64,000 nt of DNA from Sclerotiophoma versabilis. Lineage: Eukaryota > Ascomycota > Dothideomycetes > Pleosporales > Didymellaceae. The stretch lies in assembly GCA_012274445.1 (NCBI GenBank), contig JAAROD010000058.1, positions 434,001 through 498,000 on the forward strand. The letters are read 5' to 3'. The notes beneath the pieces are model-generated. The model saw nothing but the letters and a program-made list of their open reading frames with translations. It made no database searches and was not told where the DNA came from. Of the stretch, positions 42,171-53,858 are shown one piece after another (the first letter of the stretch is position 1; each line of letters starts with the position of its first letter). The position numbers were made by a program, and so were the translations under genes.

Positions 42171-44506
42171 ATGCAGCGCTACAAGAGCCTTGATAAAACA
42201 GATGAGGATGCTTGGCAGCTCGAAGATTGTGTGTCGGACTATCGGTAAGTCTTGGATTGCAACAACAGTCCGACATTAGCAGCTAAGAATCGTACAGAGG
42301 AGCGGATTTTGCTAGAGAATCGTCAACCGCTGATCTTATTCCCAAGCAAGCCATCTGCGACGTATCGATCATTGATCGGAGGGGCAGTGTTACTTCTTCG
42401 ATTGGACGGTCTCTCCGTCACTTTTACTTCCGTACCGCGGTTGGGGTTCTTGGACCCATTGTTGTACTTTGCTACTTTATAGCAATATGGCGGATATATC
42501 TCGCCCCCTTTGATAGCAACAGTCCGCTGTCTTTCGGTCCTCCAGGCGCGACGTGGATTTTCTACAGCTGGTTCGTTGCTGGTGTCGTCGGACTCAACCT
42601 GAGCATGTATGGGCTCGCTGGTATCGAAGCTGCTATGCTGATGGAGGCTCGATGGAATGTTGGGAATGCGATGCGCCTGATGATGCACGCCGATAGCACA
42701 TGGTCAGGACCGGGTGGCTGGATGAAGACTCTGAAGTGGGCCGTACAGATGCGCAGGGCTGGCGCACAGCAAAGGCTTCCTGGAAGCCTGTGGTTTGTGC
42801 TGGCACTCCCTAGTATACTAGCATTCATTGCGTGGCCATTGTCAGGTTTGTGTTTGGAGACCACTGACGGATTCTTGCATGGCGCAAATGGAGAAGGCGT
42901 GGACGTCATCGGTTTCTCTTACGCAAACTTTAACGAACGCAATTTGCACGACGCTTATGAAGGCGCTGGTGTAACATGGTCAAATTCTCTAGACGCACGC
43001 ATACCCGGTCAAGGAATTGTCTACACACCTGAAGACTTCGATCGATCGAAGCATTCCTATCTCGGAAAGGTACCGGTAGTTCTTCCGAAAGACGATGGCA
43101 TCAATCGCATGTTCTTGACAGCTCAGGCCGAAACTCCCATTGGAGGTTCTCCTTGGGGTATGCTGATGCAGTACAATTGCAGCATCATTGAGAAAATATC
43201 TGAGCTGAGCATTCTGAAAGACCGCAAATCCGCTGCAGAGAACAACATCCTCAACCCATCTCTGGGCATGAGAAGCTACTATTTGCAAGGGAACACCTCA
43301 TTGGTATCTATTCAGAACCAGACCGATCCGATGGGAAGCTTTCAGGCCAGCAATATCCACGTTGTGGCCGAAATTGCGCACCAGATCTGGCCAAGTAGAG
43401 ATGCTATGGATCGTCTGAGAGCTAGCAGCCCGAATGCTGTATTCTCAGAAACCTCTAGCTGCTACTTCAATAAGAATGAGAGCATAACAGGCGACTACCC
43501 TGGCATTGATCAAGAAAGAATATTTGAGATAGTATTGTGGCAGCAGCTCTTCAATACTTCATACGGAGAAGCGGCACCCCCACAATACAATCTTAGTCTC
43601 GACCATAACATCACGGATCTATACGGCGCCTACAACTATCGTGATTTCCAGTATAATTTACCCGCCAATCTTACCGATACTTTTCCGGACTTGCCTATGA
43701 CTGCCATCGGCGTGCAATGTAAATCAAGCAGCAGCGTGGGCACTGCCGACATTGATGGTGTTCGCTCAACATACTCAAACTTTGTACGAACCGATACACC
43801 AATAAACATACAGAGAAATCGGTGTGCGCATCGTTTCGGCGCCGAAACTCCTGGCTCGATGATTCCAAATCCTTTACCTGCCACCAATCCCTCTTCTACT
43901 GACCATGATTGGTTTTCCAGCTTCTTCACATCCACTGCAGCGCCGCCGTTATTCTACGCCGCTTACACGGACGACCCTAATAGCATCGACACCGGCACAG
44001 GTTACATGTTGCGACTTAGCTACCTTCAAGCCTCACAACTACGGCAAAGCATGTTGCGTGCCTACGCCGCTTACGCGGTACAGCTCATGTACAACGGCGG
44101 GCAGGGCTTCACGACTCGAGACGGCAGCCACATCACATCGCTGAATCCGAACGTCACCTCCTTCGTCGCTGGTACTGTGGTAAAGCAAGGAGTTATGCCT
44201 GCAGGTGTGCCTCTCGTGCTATTTTCCCTCTGGGCCCTTATAAGCACAGCGCTTTGCGTAAGGTACGGGTTTCGGAAGCGTTGGAGCGACGTCTTCGATG
44301 GGCACACGTTATTCCGACTTGGGGTGGATTTGGAAGAGAGTGACCGACAAAAAATTCAAATGTATTCAAGCACGGAAGAGGTTGAGACTTGTCTTGCATT
44401 GAGCGAGGTCCCGGGTCTCGTAGGTGATCTGGAGCCTAACAACGTCATCGGAAGGATAGGGCTGGTCAAGATGAGGGTTGCGGCCAAAGATAAGCTATAC
44501 AAATGA
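42171..44506 (+). CDS. Multi-pass membrane protein with large ectodomain
   Basis: join(42171..42244, 42298..44506), 760 aa. Exon 1 encodes a hydrophilic N-tail. The intron (42245-42297, 53 nt; GTAAGT, GCTAAG, TACAG) is phase 2 and opens the frame used to the end. Predicted membrane segments are at about residues 71-92, 109-133, 188-207 and 660-682. The roughly 450 residues between the third and last segments contain many N-glycosylation sequons (NCS, NTS, NQT, NES, NLS, NIT, NLT) and therefore probably lie outside the cytoplasm. The C-terminal 75 residues are cytosolic and charged. Similar architectures are common among uncharacterised Pezizomycotina proteins. I know of no function and see no enzymatic motif. 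Confidence 0.85.
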
Positions 44507-44962
44507 TCACATTTCCAGCTGGAAAGACTCGTCAACAGTCGGCTCATAGATCATGAGCTACTTAGCGGGTAAGCCTGGGGTGTGGTTGCGGCCTGTGGAA
44601 AAAAAGTGTGCCAAATGAGGCCCAAACCTCACCGGTGTCTCTTCGGTCGGCCACTCTCATTCGAACCACAGAATTGGGGATGGAGTGAGGTAGTAGAACA
44701 GACAAATCGTCGATGCGAGTGGCGTACGCTTGTCTCGATCGCCTCGATGCTGCAGTGAAGCACACAAGGCTGACCAACAGGAGAGTTTTGCACATCAGGC
44801 TGAAAGATTGGTCCAACTGCCAACACATTGACGCATGCACTCCTCACGACTTCGAAGAAGTGACAACTCAGCGGTTTTGAGCCTCACTTTGGTCTCTTCG
44901 TGAATAAAAGCTCCTGTTTGGCGTCTGGAGTTGAACCAAGCACCAAGAAGCCCCTGTTCACT
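44507..44962. other. Intergenic, 0.45 kb
   Basis: Tandem (+/+) spacer between the membrane protein and the BTB-like gene. A reverse-strand B-box-like GGTTCGAAT at about 44652 lacks any A-box, so no tRNA is called. Confidence 0.5.
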
Positions 44963-46250
44963 ATGTCATTTAGCAACAAGTCATCCTGGGCTACTTCAAA
45001 TCAAGAAAATAATGCATCTACACACACAAACCCGGGAGTTGTGAGTTTAAATGGACGCAATGACTTGAGGAACAGTGTAATTCACATATCGTAAGTTGAG
45101 CGCTGGTCTCACTCCCTGAGTGAAGTTCACTAACATCGCATTCACTAGGCCTTATGTTGAGTCTGAGATTGTCGCTCTAGATGTAGGGAGTTCTGCGGCC
45201 CGCTTTTTGGTACACAGCTACATGCTACAGAAGAGCGCTCCACTCTTCGCTCTAGCTTCTAAAGAGCAGCCTGTTTCTTTACCGAAGCTCGAGGAAGGAC
45301 CCGCACATACTTTCTTTCATTACTTGTACGCGGGAACTTTCGAACGAAAAGTTCGCCATGCGCCCGTTACCGAGTTTAGACATTCCACTTGCGTATACTG
45401 TGCGGCTGTCCAATACCAGCTACCCAGCCTCGCAGAGCTCTCAAAGGACGAGATCGTTCAAGCGGGTGAAGATCTGCCCGTATTTGACATACTCAGGGTT
45501 GCTCGAGATCAGGCATTCACTTTGCTTCCTGAAGGTGATGCATGGTATTCAGAGTATCTTGAGAAAGTCATACAGAAGGCTATGGCGAAGGACCCCGAGC
45601 CTTTCCGAAGACCGGATTTCATCACCAGGGTCGAAGGAAACAGCCGTCTGCTGCAAATTGTCTGGAAGACTGTCATGAGTAACTACACAGCTACACCAGC
45701 CCCGACAGATGTTGAGCCACTTCTAGAGAGCGGTACTGAGACGTCATTAGCTGAGAGCATGCTTACTGAGAGCGAGGATCCCACCCATAGTAGTCTACAT
45801 CAGCTACCTTCGCCAACTGAGTCTGTACTGGACAGTCCATCTACTCCAAAAGAAGCCGACGATCTGAAAGAGCCAGAAGTCTTTGATCTAGACCAATCTA
45901 CTCCCTCGAATATTAAGGTGGCATCTCTTGCTGATCGTAAGCATGTCAATCCTGATGCACGAATCGATGCCACTTCAAACGACGATTTGGGCCTTCCAGA
46001 TATCGAACCAATGATCCAACAGCCCCAAGCCATGAACTTAGTTGCTGAACCAATCGAAGCTAGAAAGCCGGAACACGTTCGAGCCGACTCTGTCGTGCAA
46101 GAAGACGCTGCACCTTCTGGTAGCAACTTCGATATTGCAAAGTGCGGTGCTGAGAATGAGGCAGTACCAACAGCCCACAACGAAGATCACAACACAACCA
46201 AGAAGATTAAGAAGAAAGGAAGGAAGAAGCATTCATCCATTGTCTTCTAG
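44963..46250 (+). CDS. BTB/POZ-domain-like protein
   Basis: join(44963..45090, 45149..46250), 409 aa. After 40 hydrophilic residues comes a fungal BTB/POZ fold: SEIVALDVGSSAARFLVHSYMLQKSAPLFALAS, then LPKLEEGPAHTFFHYLYAGTFE, the strand-helix pattern used by BTB proteins for dimerisation or Cullin-3 binding, then VFDILRVARDQAF. From about residue 230 the chain is acidic and disordered and it ends in a strongly basic KKIKKKGRKKHSS, a nuclear signal candidate. The intron 45091-45148 (58 nt; GTAAGT, CACTAAC, CACTAG) joins exon 1 in phase 2. The start ATG is the first in exon 1; further upstream exons are not excluded. Confidence 0.82.
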
Positions 46251-47241
46251 CTAGGTATACACACATGGGTTCGTGCGTCGCCTTCCTGTAATCAATACAT
46301 ATATAGTACACATATTCAGCGTTTCTCAATCAGTCCTACAGCTTCTCATTCTTCTCTTTCGTTTGAATCATCCACCCAAGATGACTGTTAGCCTACCGGC
46401 TATCTATGCTGGACCTACTACCCCAGGAGCCCGCAGAGGATGCCATGGAATCAGCCCGTGGACGACACATGCGAGTTGCGTTTCCAAATCCCACTGCAGA
46501 TGTACCGGAAGCTACTGGCTTCTGCTTCTTGGGTTCATTGCGTTTAAGCATGGTGGCCTTCTCTGTAATCTTGCTTGCACCATTCCGGAGCATGTCAGCA
46601 TATGAGAGATGCTAAAGGGTCCTGTGTCTGGGTTGTTGTTGGGCCGGGAATAGGTGGAAGCCTGATCTACCATGGTTGTGTGGTGTGCTCTTGATAATGA
46701 AAAGTTATGATCTTTGTAGACCTGTTACATAACCCACAAGTTGATGTTAGATGATTTTCATGTAAAGGCGCCTGCTCTAGTCCAGGACATAGAGTGTTGA
46801 TTTCTTCACCAGAAAGGAGGCCTTGTCGTGGTTTGGAATTAATTCCTTCCTCGGGTATCGATACGATGGTGAGGATGTACGGTAGTTGTTCTTCATGTTT
46901 TGGTTCACCTACGTGCTCATCGAGTTGATTTATACGCAGCCTTGCGTACGCACTCGGCAGATGCCTGCATCGACGAAGAAATCTACTTGCCTGTTTCACT
47001 CAGTGGCTGACATGGTCATATGAGACAACACGTTCGGGAATCAATGTTGCACCTCAAGTCGGAAGGACGACCAAGCTGGCCGATCCCAGACCCGAATTGA
47101 TCCGATACACAAGAGTTCAGGCCACCATCAGCCTCATACCACCTCCGAAGTAAGATCATATGATCTTTTATATTACACACATATAACTCGTGACTCAACC
47201 TAAATCTTCTCAAGTGCAAAAATACCTTCGGACACCTCAAT
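46251..47241. other. Intergenic, 1.0 kb, with a tentative small ORF
   Basis: Holds the 66-codon reverse ORF listed separately. Otherwise nothing recognised. Confidence 0.45.
46393..46593 (-). CDS. Small ORF, 66 aa, tentative
   Basis: ATG at 46593. The product is basic with Lys-rich (KRNEPKKQK) and Ser/Gly-rich segments and no hydrophobic core. Codon choice looks gene-like, which is why it is listed. No neighbouring exon or domain was found. The opposite-strand frame is similar in length, so chance is possible. Confidence 0.3.
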   Translation of the reverse strand: MLRNGASKITEKATMLKRNEPKKQKPVASGTSAVGFGNATRMCRPRADSMASSAGSWGSRSSIDSR

Positions 47242-47901
47242 ATGGCGACAACAACAACCCTTTTTGGCCACGTATTCACACTCACTCCCACCGCTCTGAC
47301 AGCGCTCCGCATCGCGCCACTTCTCAGCAGTACCGCGTCGCTCACCCATGCGTACATGGAATGGCTGACCAACTCATCGTTCCTCGAGCCCGCTCCTGTT
47401 GACTCGTCGTTGAGCCGCTTTCTCCTCGGCGCTTCCGCACCACCTAAAGCACCATCTCGAAATGCTTCAGCTGCTTCAGCGCCAGACACTGAGCTCGAAA
47501 AAGCAAAGGAACTCGTTGTTCCTGAGTGGTTTACTAGTTTTTTTAACATGGGGGTGCGCAGTGTAATTGGACTCAACTCCTTTACACTGCTGTCTGCGTC
47601 GTTGAACCTAGCATTTGCCGAGGGGCTGGGAAAGAGCAAGATGTCTTATCAAGCTGGTTTGCTGGCTGCTTTGGGACATTATGCATTTGTCCCGTTGGTA
47701 GGTAACAGTGTAAGGGCTCTGGTCAGTATGGCTACTGAACGGAGGAGTGTGAAGGGGAAGGGGATTGGAGGCTCAAGGAAGCCGGTAGGCTGGGTGAGGG
47801 AATGGGTCGGGTATCATAAAATCAGGATGTCAACTGTTGATCTTGTGGCTTGGGGCTGTTTTGCTTGGGGGGTTTTGGGCGCTGTTACTGTAAAAGCATG
47901 A
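47242..47901 (+). CDS. Fungal integral membrane protein, function unknown
   Basis: Single exon, 219 aa from ATG 47242. Hydrophobic segments occur near residues 20-38, 103-128 (VRSVIGLNSFTLLSASLNLAFA), 135-155 (YQAGLLAALGHYAFVPLVGNSV) and 200-217. This four-helix layout, with the VPEWFTSFFNMG signature before the second helix, is seen in many small Pezizomycotina membrane proteins, loosely like DUF1772/anthrone-oxygenase-type folds. The resemblance is in shape only and no active-site residues can be pointed to. The gene converges with the HET-domain gene; the two stop codons are only about 135 bp apart. Confidence 0.75.
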   Translation: MATTTTLFGHVFTLTPTALTALRIAPLLSSTASLTHAYMEWLTNSSFLEPAPVDSSLSRFLLGASAPPKAPSRNASAASAPDTELEKAKELVVPEWFTSFFNMGVRSVIGLNSFTLLSASLNLAFAEGLGKSKMSYQAGLLAALGHYAFVPLVGNSVRALVSMATERRSVKGKGIGGSRKPVGWVREWVGYHKIRMSTVDLVAWGCFAWGVLGAVTVKA

Positions 47902-48034
47902 AGAGACAGCAAGAGCAACTGGGGTTGGAAAGCGCAATCCAAAGCGGACCTAGGATTCGTTCTCAAACTCAAGATCGTCCCTGAGATATCGCTTGCTGTG
48001 TCAACGTACCAAAGCCTCACTGAATAAGTCAATT

Positions 48035-49985
48035 TCAGACCAGCGCTATATCCTCCAACTCCCCATCCTCTGGCCACAACTCCCCATACATAACCCCATG
48101 GACATAAACATGACTTATTAGTCTGAGACCTCCCTCAACACGCCTTAACACCAACGGCATCTCCAGACCACTAACAAGCGCAACCACATCCCCTGCTTGC
48201 ATCGAATCCGGAAGCGGATCAGGCGCAGTACCAAAATAATTGTTTTCCGTGTAGAAGAAGCACTTCTGCGAGCACGCCAGCGTCGTGAACACATGGAAAG
48301 GGTTGGTGGCGAAGAGCGCGGAGCTTGTCTGTAGGTCCGAATTTGTGTCTCGGCGTTGGTGTGCTTCGAGGTGAAGTCTCTGCATGCTCTTTGCCGCAAG
48401 TTTAATGTCGGTCAGGCTCATATTGTCATACCATGTGTCGAAGCTACCATCTGCAGTGTACCTGCCGTTCTCCTCTGGGTTATCTTGGACAAGCGTACGC
48501 TGCAGCGCGTCTTTGGTCGGCTCGCCTGTAGGGTAGTCGGCCCATTTGCTGACTTTAACCCAACCACGCAGGATGCTCGTGGCAGCGTGGTTGTGCTGCA
48601 GGTACATGTCTCGCATCTGTTCTTGTGATTCTCGTCCACGGAGTCTGAGTGCGACAGGTATAGCGTCAGGAAGTGGGTCGGCTTTGAACATGATGGTGTC
48701 GATGATCTTGCCGCGGAGTATCAGGACCTTTTCGTCATCTGAGAAGTGGAATCGTGTGTGGCCGGGCCCTGACGCTGCGAAGCGATCGTGAAGGATAGCG
48801 TGTCGTCCGTCTCCTGGGTCAAACCCCTGCTCAGCCCAATCTGGTACCCATGACGCCAGATCCTTGCGCCGTTTGTCTGATGGTGCGTGATATAAGATGT
48901 GTAGGCTTCTGTCATACTTGATTGATGCCGCAGTGGCTTGTCTGTATATGTCTTCTACCGGCAAGGTGTAGTCAGGCGCAGGAAAGGGTATCTTCAGTTC
49001 TACAAACAGCCCATACAATGCAATGACCTTATCCTTCTCATTACTAGCTAGCTTCTTCCTGGTACTCGTCAAGATATCGAACACTAACGGGTCGTTGTGC
49101 AATTTTCCGGGGTTGTCGTCGAGTATGGACTTACTCCCGGGGAATCGACGCATCATCATGTACATTGTCAGCTGCTTCTGCAATTTTGTTGCTTCTTCTC
49201 AGCGCCCCCATTTGTACCGCACTGCCTTGAGGGCGTCGACAGCGATGATGAGTACAGGCCATGGGATTTCTGTGGTTCCGCAGCGTAGGAATGTTCTTTG
49301 AATGGCTGAGAGGGTTACTTCTTGAATCGTCCACATGCGGTAGAACCAAGTGCACTCAAAGAGCGGAGTAATTGGGTCGTCAGAAGCGGAACGAATACCT
49401 GGAAGTATCAGTACAGACCACTCGTGCAGGAACTGGTTGCCTACTCTCTGACAGATTCCGCGCGTAGTCACGGAGTCTTTGCTGAATCAATCTCCGATTC
49501 GCTAGTGACTGCGGGGCTGATCTAGTGACCATTGCGATATCCATAATCTGACGGAGAGCACGCTCAATGTGCTCGTTGTTAGATCCTAGCCAAACCACGA
49601 CTCTTGCTGCACTCTTGTAAATCTCGCCCATCAGCGCGACCTGCACATTACGCTCTTCGACAGCTTCTGGCGTCTGGTCAATGCAGATACTATCAATCCA
49701 AAGAACCTTGGTCTCCATCGCGCTGCGCAGCTGTCGTATAGCTACGTGACAGTTTGGAGTGATGAGGAGGCTACCTCCATCACAGTTAATCTCGCAGCTC
49801 GGGCTCTGACCATCCCAGGTATAAGAGAGCGCTAAGTAGTTCGCGTGCCATTGTGGGAAGTCGTTCAAAGAGATTGATTTTAACTTGCAGTAGATGGGAT
49901 CCGCTATGTTCGCCGCAGGTTGCAGTTCGAGCACCCGTATTGAACGCGGTTCGACGATTGGGATATGCTGATATGGAATGGGCAT
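48035..49985 (-). CDS. Heterokaryon incompatibility (HET) domain protein
   Basis: Proposed complement(join(48035..49177, 49223..49447, 49530..49985)), 607 aa. The N-terminal HET domain shows its three blocks: YLALSYTWDG (about residues 45-54), LWIDSICIDQT with NVQVALMGEIYKSAARVVVWLG, and WFYRMWTIQEV. HET proteins trigger cell death after fusion of incompatible hyphae. Two introns must be assumed. Intron 1 is 49448-49529 (82 nt, GTCACT to CTGTCAG), which shifts frame. Intron 2 is 49178-49222 (45 nt, GTGCGG, CGCTGAG, TTGCAG), a multiple of three that contains an in-frame TGA. Both donors are sub-consensus, so an inactive allele is a real alternative. After the HET domain, a long helical region ends with DVVALVSGLEMPLVLRRVEGG, the usual C-terminal element of this family. 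Confidence 0.85.
49178..49222 (-). other. Stop-containing 45-nt intron candidate in HET gene
   Basis: GTGCGG donor, CTGAG branch-like, TTGCAG acceptor. Length is divisible by three and a TGA at 49199-49201 is in frame with both flanking exons. Confidence 0.6.
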
Positions 49986-50163
49986 TTGCCAAAAGTTGTG
50001 AAGTAAATTGCTGTTCAAGATGTCAATCAGAGAGTCAGTCGAAGCTGAGTGCGCGGGGCAGTTTCAGCCACATATCGCCTACCCTTGTTGAAGAGATCGT
50101 ATTCTGTACGTATTCCCGTCTTTAGTCGACGATCTAAAGTTTGTCTCATGGAACTTGGTATGT

Positions 50164-52911
50164 CTATCTCTTGACGGCAAAGAATTTGTCTAATGCCTTC
50201 TCCACATCATTGAAGCCTAGTCCTGCCACAAGACTTCCTCTAATCCACTTTGGCAGCTTGTTCTGGATGCGTTCACCGCCGTACCTCTTATCTAGCATCA
50301 TGATCGCCGCGTAGTCTCCTTTATGCCGAATTGCGCGGCCAACGCACTGGTTAACGGCGCGCATGCAGGCATTTTCATAGAACTCTCTCGCTGCAGCCTT
50401 ACCATCTCCGCCTCGGGCATTCTCCTTGGAGGTGATGTACTGCATCTTTGCTTTCCACTCGGCTGAATGTGGATTTGGAAAAGGAAGGCCAACGACGATG
50501 ACTCCACGGCCTAGAGCATCGCTGAAGTTGATACCCTCCGATAGAGTCCCACCGATGACAGCAAACAGAAGTGCACCGCGCCCGTTGCCCGATGCGACAG
50601 CAGCACTGTACGCTGTCAAAATAGAGTCTACAGCAGCCTCCTTTGACGCAACAGGGCTATTTGTGGATTTTTGATCACTTCGCTGTTCTAAAAAGATGGG
50701 TTTTGTTTGCGTGAATCGATCCCAAAAAGAAGACTTCGAATGTTGACCAGGCAGACGCTTCCAGGATGCAATACAAGTATCCAGATATGCATAACTTGGA
50801 AAGAAAATGACTACACCGTCAGGGATTTTTTGAGCCGTGCTGAGGATAGCTTCTCCAAGATTGATGATCTTTGTGAACAGTCAATACATGTCGAGTTTAA
50901 AGAGAAAAACACTTACAGTGCTCTCTTTGTTGCGGCCCTCAAAGGTGAAGTCCAAGTCAGTATCGTTTGTGGCTTTCATTATCGGCACTGCCAGAAGATT
51001 GGATGGTGGTATGACGTGACCGCAAGACAAGGTCTGGATTCTTCCAGGGTTGAGATATGGAAGAAGATGGTGCTCGTAATCGCTCATCTAAACGACGTCA
51101 ATACTAGAAATCCATCTGAGTAGTGGTTGCTCACTGGAGACATTGTTCCGCCAGCTAGTATCACAGCTCTTGCGTCTTCTACAATGTCTTTGAAATGGTA
51201 TGTAGGATCAAGAAGCATGTAGCGTAAGGTCAGTTCGCTTCCGTCTTCCTTTGAATAGAAGAAGCGACCCTCTGCTGAGGGGTTCATCAAAGACAGGAGG
51301 AACGACTGTACGTGCATGAGAACTGGCACAGTATGTCGAGGAGCTTGAGATGCTTCGTCTCGTCGTTTCGAGGTTGCTAGTTCTCTGCCGACCTCGTCTG
51401 TGTACGCTGTATAGCCGTCGACTTTACGCGCTAGCTTACTCTCTTGGAGGTATGCGTTGAGCTTGAAAATGTTGATCTGATCGACACCTTTGCCAGACAT
51501 AATGGAGACCATATCAACCAAGCCGTCGTTTGCTTTGGAGCTTGTGTTGATTGACTGCAGATATACGATGATCGAATCAAGAATGCGGATGATCTGAGCA
51601 ACATATACACGATTTTTGCCTCTGAGCCGATTTCTAAACTTCTGAAGGTAGGCTGTGAGCTGACTTCGAGCTTGTTGTACTTGAGACAGGGTCACCGAGA
51701 CGGAGTAGATCCCAGCTATTGCGTCCATAAGATTGTGCGCTTCGTCGATGATGACTATGTGATCTTTGAGTGAAAGACCCAGCGCTTCACGTGCAGACCT
51801 TTGCAGGAGTAGAGGATACGGTAGGGTAACAATCTAAAAGGTTAGCAACGTCTCCTTGTTGATCTCATTTGTGTATGACCCTCACCTCACAGAATTTGGT
51901 AGCTGGCCGAGAAGCGTAGTACGGGCAGATGCCCAGCTTCTTACCAAGGACTCCCAAATCCTCGATGTCCCGAATCTTCGCAAGCGCGTGGTCACGAAAC
52001 TCATTTAACAGAGCTTCGTCGTCTTTCGTGGGCATGGCAGGGCATCTACTTTCGCTCAAGGTAGATTGCTGTAGCTCGAGACATCGTTCATTGATTGCTG
52101 TTGCGTTACCCAGGCGGCTAACCTTGGGGTTAATGCAGAGATTCTTTCTCGAGCCAAGAGTCAGATGTTTTACATCTTCCGTAACTTCATCGACGCCTGT
52201 CTCGTCACCATCCTCATACATTTTTATAGCAGGAGGTATCTTGACTCTCGACAATTCGCTTGAAAATTGCGTCAGCTGCGAGTGCGTTCGCGAACAGAAG
52301 AAGATCTTTGTCTCGTCGAGGGCCTCTCCATTTTCCGTCTTCGTCTCGCCGAGTGCATAGCCAAGCTTGTCCATCAACGCTTGAGTTTCTGCCGAGAGGC
52401 CAGAGTTGTCAAATCTACTAGCCTTCGCATTGCCAGCACTTTCTTGGTCAGACTCATAGTCGTCGAGCGCGAACTGTGTCTCGGCGTCTTTGTCGCTAGC
52501 AACATCCGAATCGACCTTCTGGCGTTTGTAGACATGGCCTGCTGCTGTAGCGCGCTCTTTGGCGCGTTTCTCTTTAGCTCTAATCTTTGCAAGACGTTCA
52601 TTGAGCTCCTGCCGGCGCCGAAAAGCTTCCTGCTTCCGTTGATTGCGGGCATGCTCGAGCATCCAGGGTGGATCATCACAGTTTGCCGTATCGACCTCGA
52701 AACCATCTTCGAAGGTGCGGCGTTTGTGATCACGCAACCAAGTCAATGAGCCGCATATCAGACTCAAGGATTTCCCGGTTCCTGTTGGAGATTCGAAAAT
52801 ACCAACTTGGCCATCCTCTAGGCAGTCATAGACTGCGTTCATAAACTGTTTCTGGATATCATAAGGCTCGTACGGGTGGTGGAAGTCCCGTATCACGTTG
52901 TTGTCGGTCAT
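50164..52911 (-). CDS. CHL1: ATP-dependent DNA helicase Chl1 (DEAH, Fe-S)
   Basis: complement(join(50164..50868, 50917..51087, 51135..51833, 51886..52911)), 866 aa, close to yeast Chl1 (861). It is an XPD/FANCJ-like 5'-3' helicase acting in sister-chromatid cohesion and replication. Motifs: Walker A SPTGTGKS (residues 41-48), FFCSRTHSQLTQF (Ia), Fe-S cysteines in LCINPKV, RCPAM and CPYYASR, DEAH at 372-375, AGGTMSP (III-IV region), GVVIFFPSY, and GGTLSEGINFSD with GRAIRHKGDYA (V-VI). Three introns of 52, 47 and 48 nt (GTGAGG, GTGAGC and GTAAGT donors) were placed by the conserved blocks. An in-frame ATG at 53091 would add 60 Cys/Arg-containing residues; the start next to the helicase fold is preferred. 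Confidence 0.97.
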
Positions 52912-53805
52912 GGCTGTGGAGATCGCTGCGTTTCGTCGGCAAGAGCAAAAGACGCGTCTGCCAAGACAGATTGAACACGCTAGCATGTGGCGCCCCACTT
53001 GCCCGCTTCTCCATACCGATACTTGTCGTCCTTCATTGTCACCCTTTACGAGGAGGCTTGGTTCTTCTGTGTTATGTCTTGTTAAACACATCTAATCTTG
53101 CCTTACTCAGCAGCTAGCAACACCACAATTACTCTAGTTCTTAAAACTTTGTATACAAAACTCATAGATCATTATTTGCGCTACATTTCTGTGTAGATAA
53201 AAGCAAACAATATTGTGGTGGGAGTTGCTGAAGGAAGCTTTAGTGTTGTAGGTGTTTTGGTGTTCCCGAAACCCATAACTCACAAAAAACGAGCTTCTTC
53301 GTACACGTCAATTACGCGGATCTTCTAAACAACTTCCATCTTATAGGTCTGTCATAAGTCTAGACTTGAGTCGAGCCTTTATGCTCTCATGGTTTTCGTT
53401 GCGCTGACTGCGTTCCGTGATGGCCACTTCATCCAGACTGGGCCTTGTTGCATCATTCTATTTTCGTTGGTGAAGACTGTTAACGTGACTACTTTACAAG
53501 TGGTTACTATTTCTTTTTTGTTCAGAGCCGAGGCTTTGGCTGTGTTTGTGTGGTTCATTCAAGATGCTGCGTCAATCGGTATGAATATTGCGTGCTGTCA
53601 CACAAGACCACCGTGCACCAATCACTGCGTTGTCTATGGAACAGGTGTCACACCTTATCAGCGCTCTGCGACCACGACATCCAGCGAGCCGATGATGGCA
53701 GTGTTTGCTGACAATTGATGCATTATTTCCCAGCGCGTCTGTTGTATCAATATGACTTCTCCTAGAGTACTCAGGACCGCTGTAACGGATGTTACATGAA
53801 TCGAG
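52912..53805. other. Divergent intergenic region (CHL1 / permease)
   Basis: About 0.9 kb bidirectional upstream region. No gene supported. Two short uORFs of the permease lie at its right end. Confidence 0.55.
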
Positions 53806-53858
53806 ATGATTTCACACGAGGACCAACCACTGCTATCGCCTTCTTACTCACATGTTGA
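53752..53858 (+). promoter_or_regulatory. Overlapping uORFs before permease start
   Basis: uORF1 53752-53799 (16 codons with stop) ends in TGA overlapping the ATG of uORF2 at 53796 (ATGA). uORF2 (53796-53858, 21 codons with stop) runs past the permease ATG at 53806 in another frame. The uORF2 start has a weak -3 base (T), the main ATG a purine (G). Relevant only if the transcript starts upstream of 53752. Confidence 0.4.

Noticed and set aside
44629..44700. B-box-like GGTTCGAAT on the minus strand suggesting a tRNA gene
   Set aside because: No A-box and no cloverleaf pairing could be found upstream.
53389..53718. 109-codon plus-strand ORF between CHL1 and the permease
   Set aside because: Hydrophobic start but no conserved feature, lies inside the divergent promoter; likely chance.
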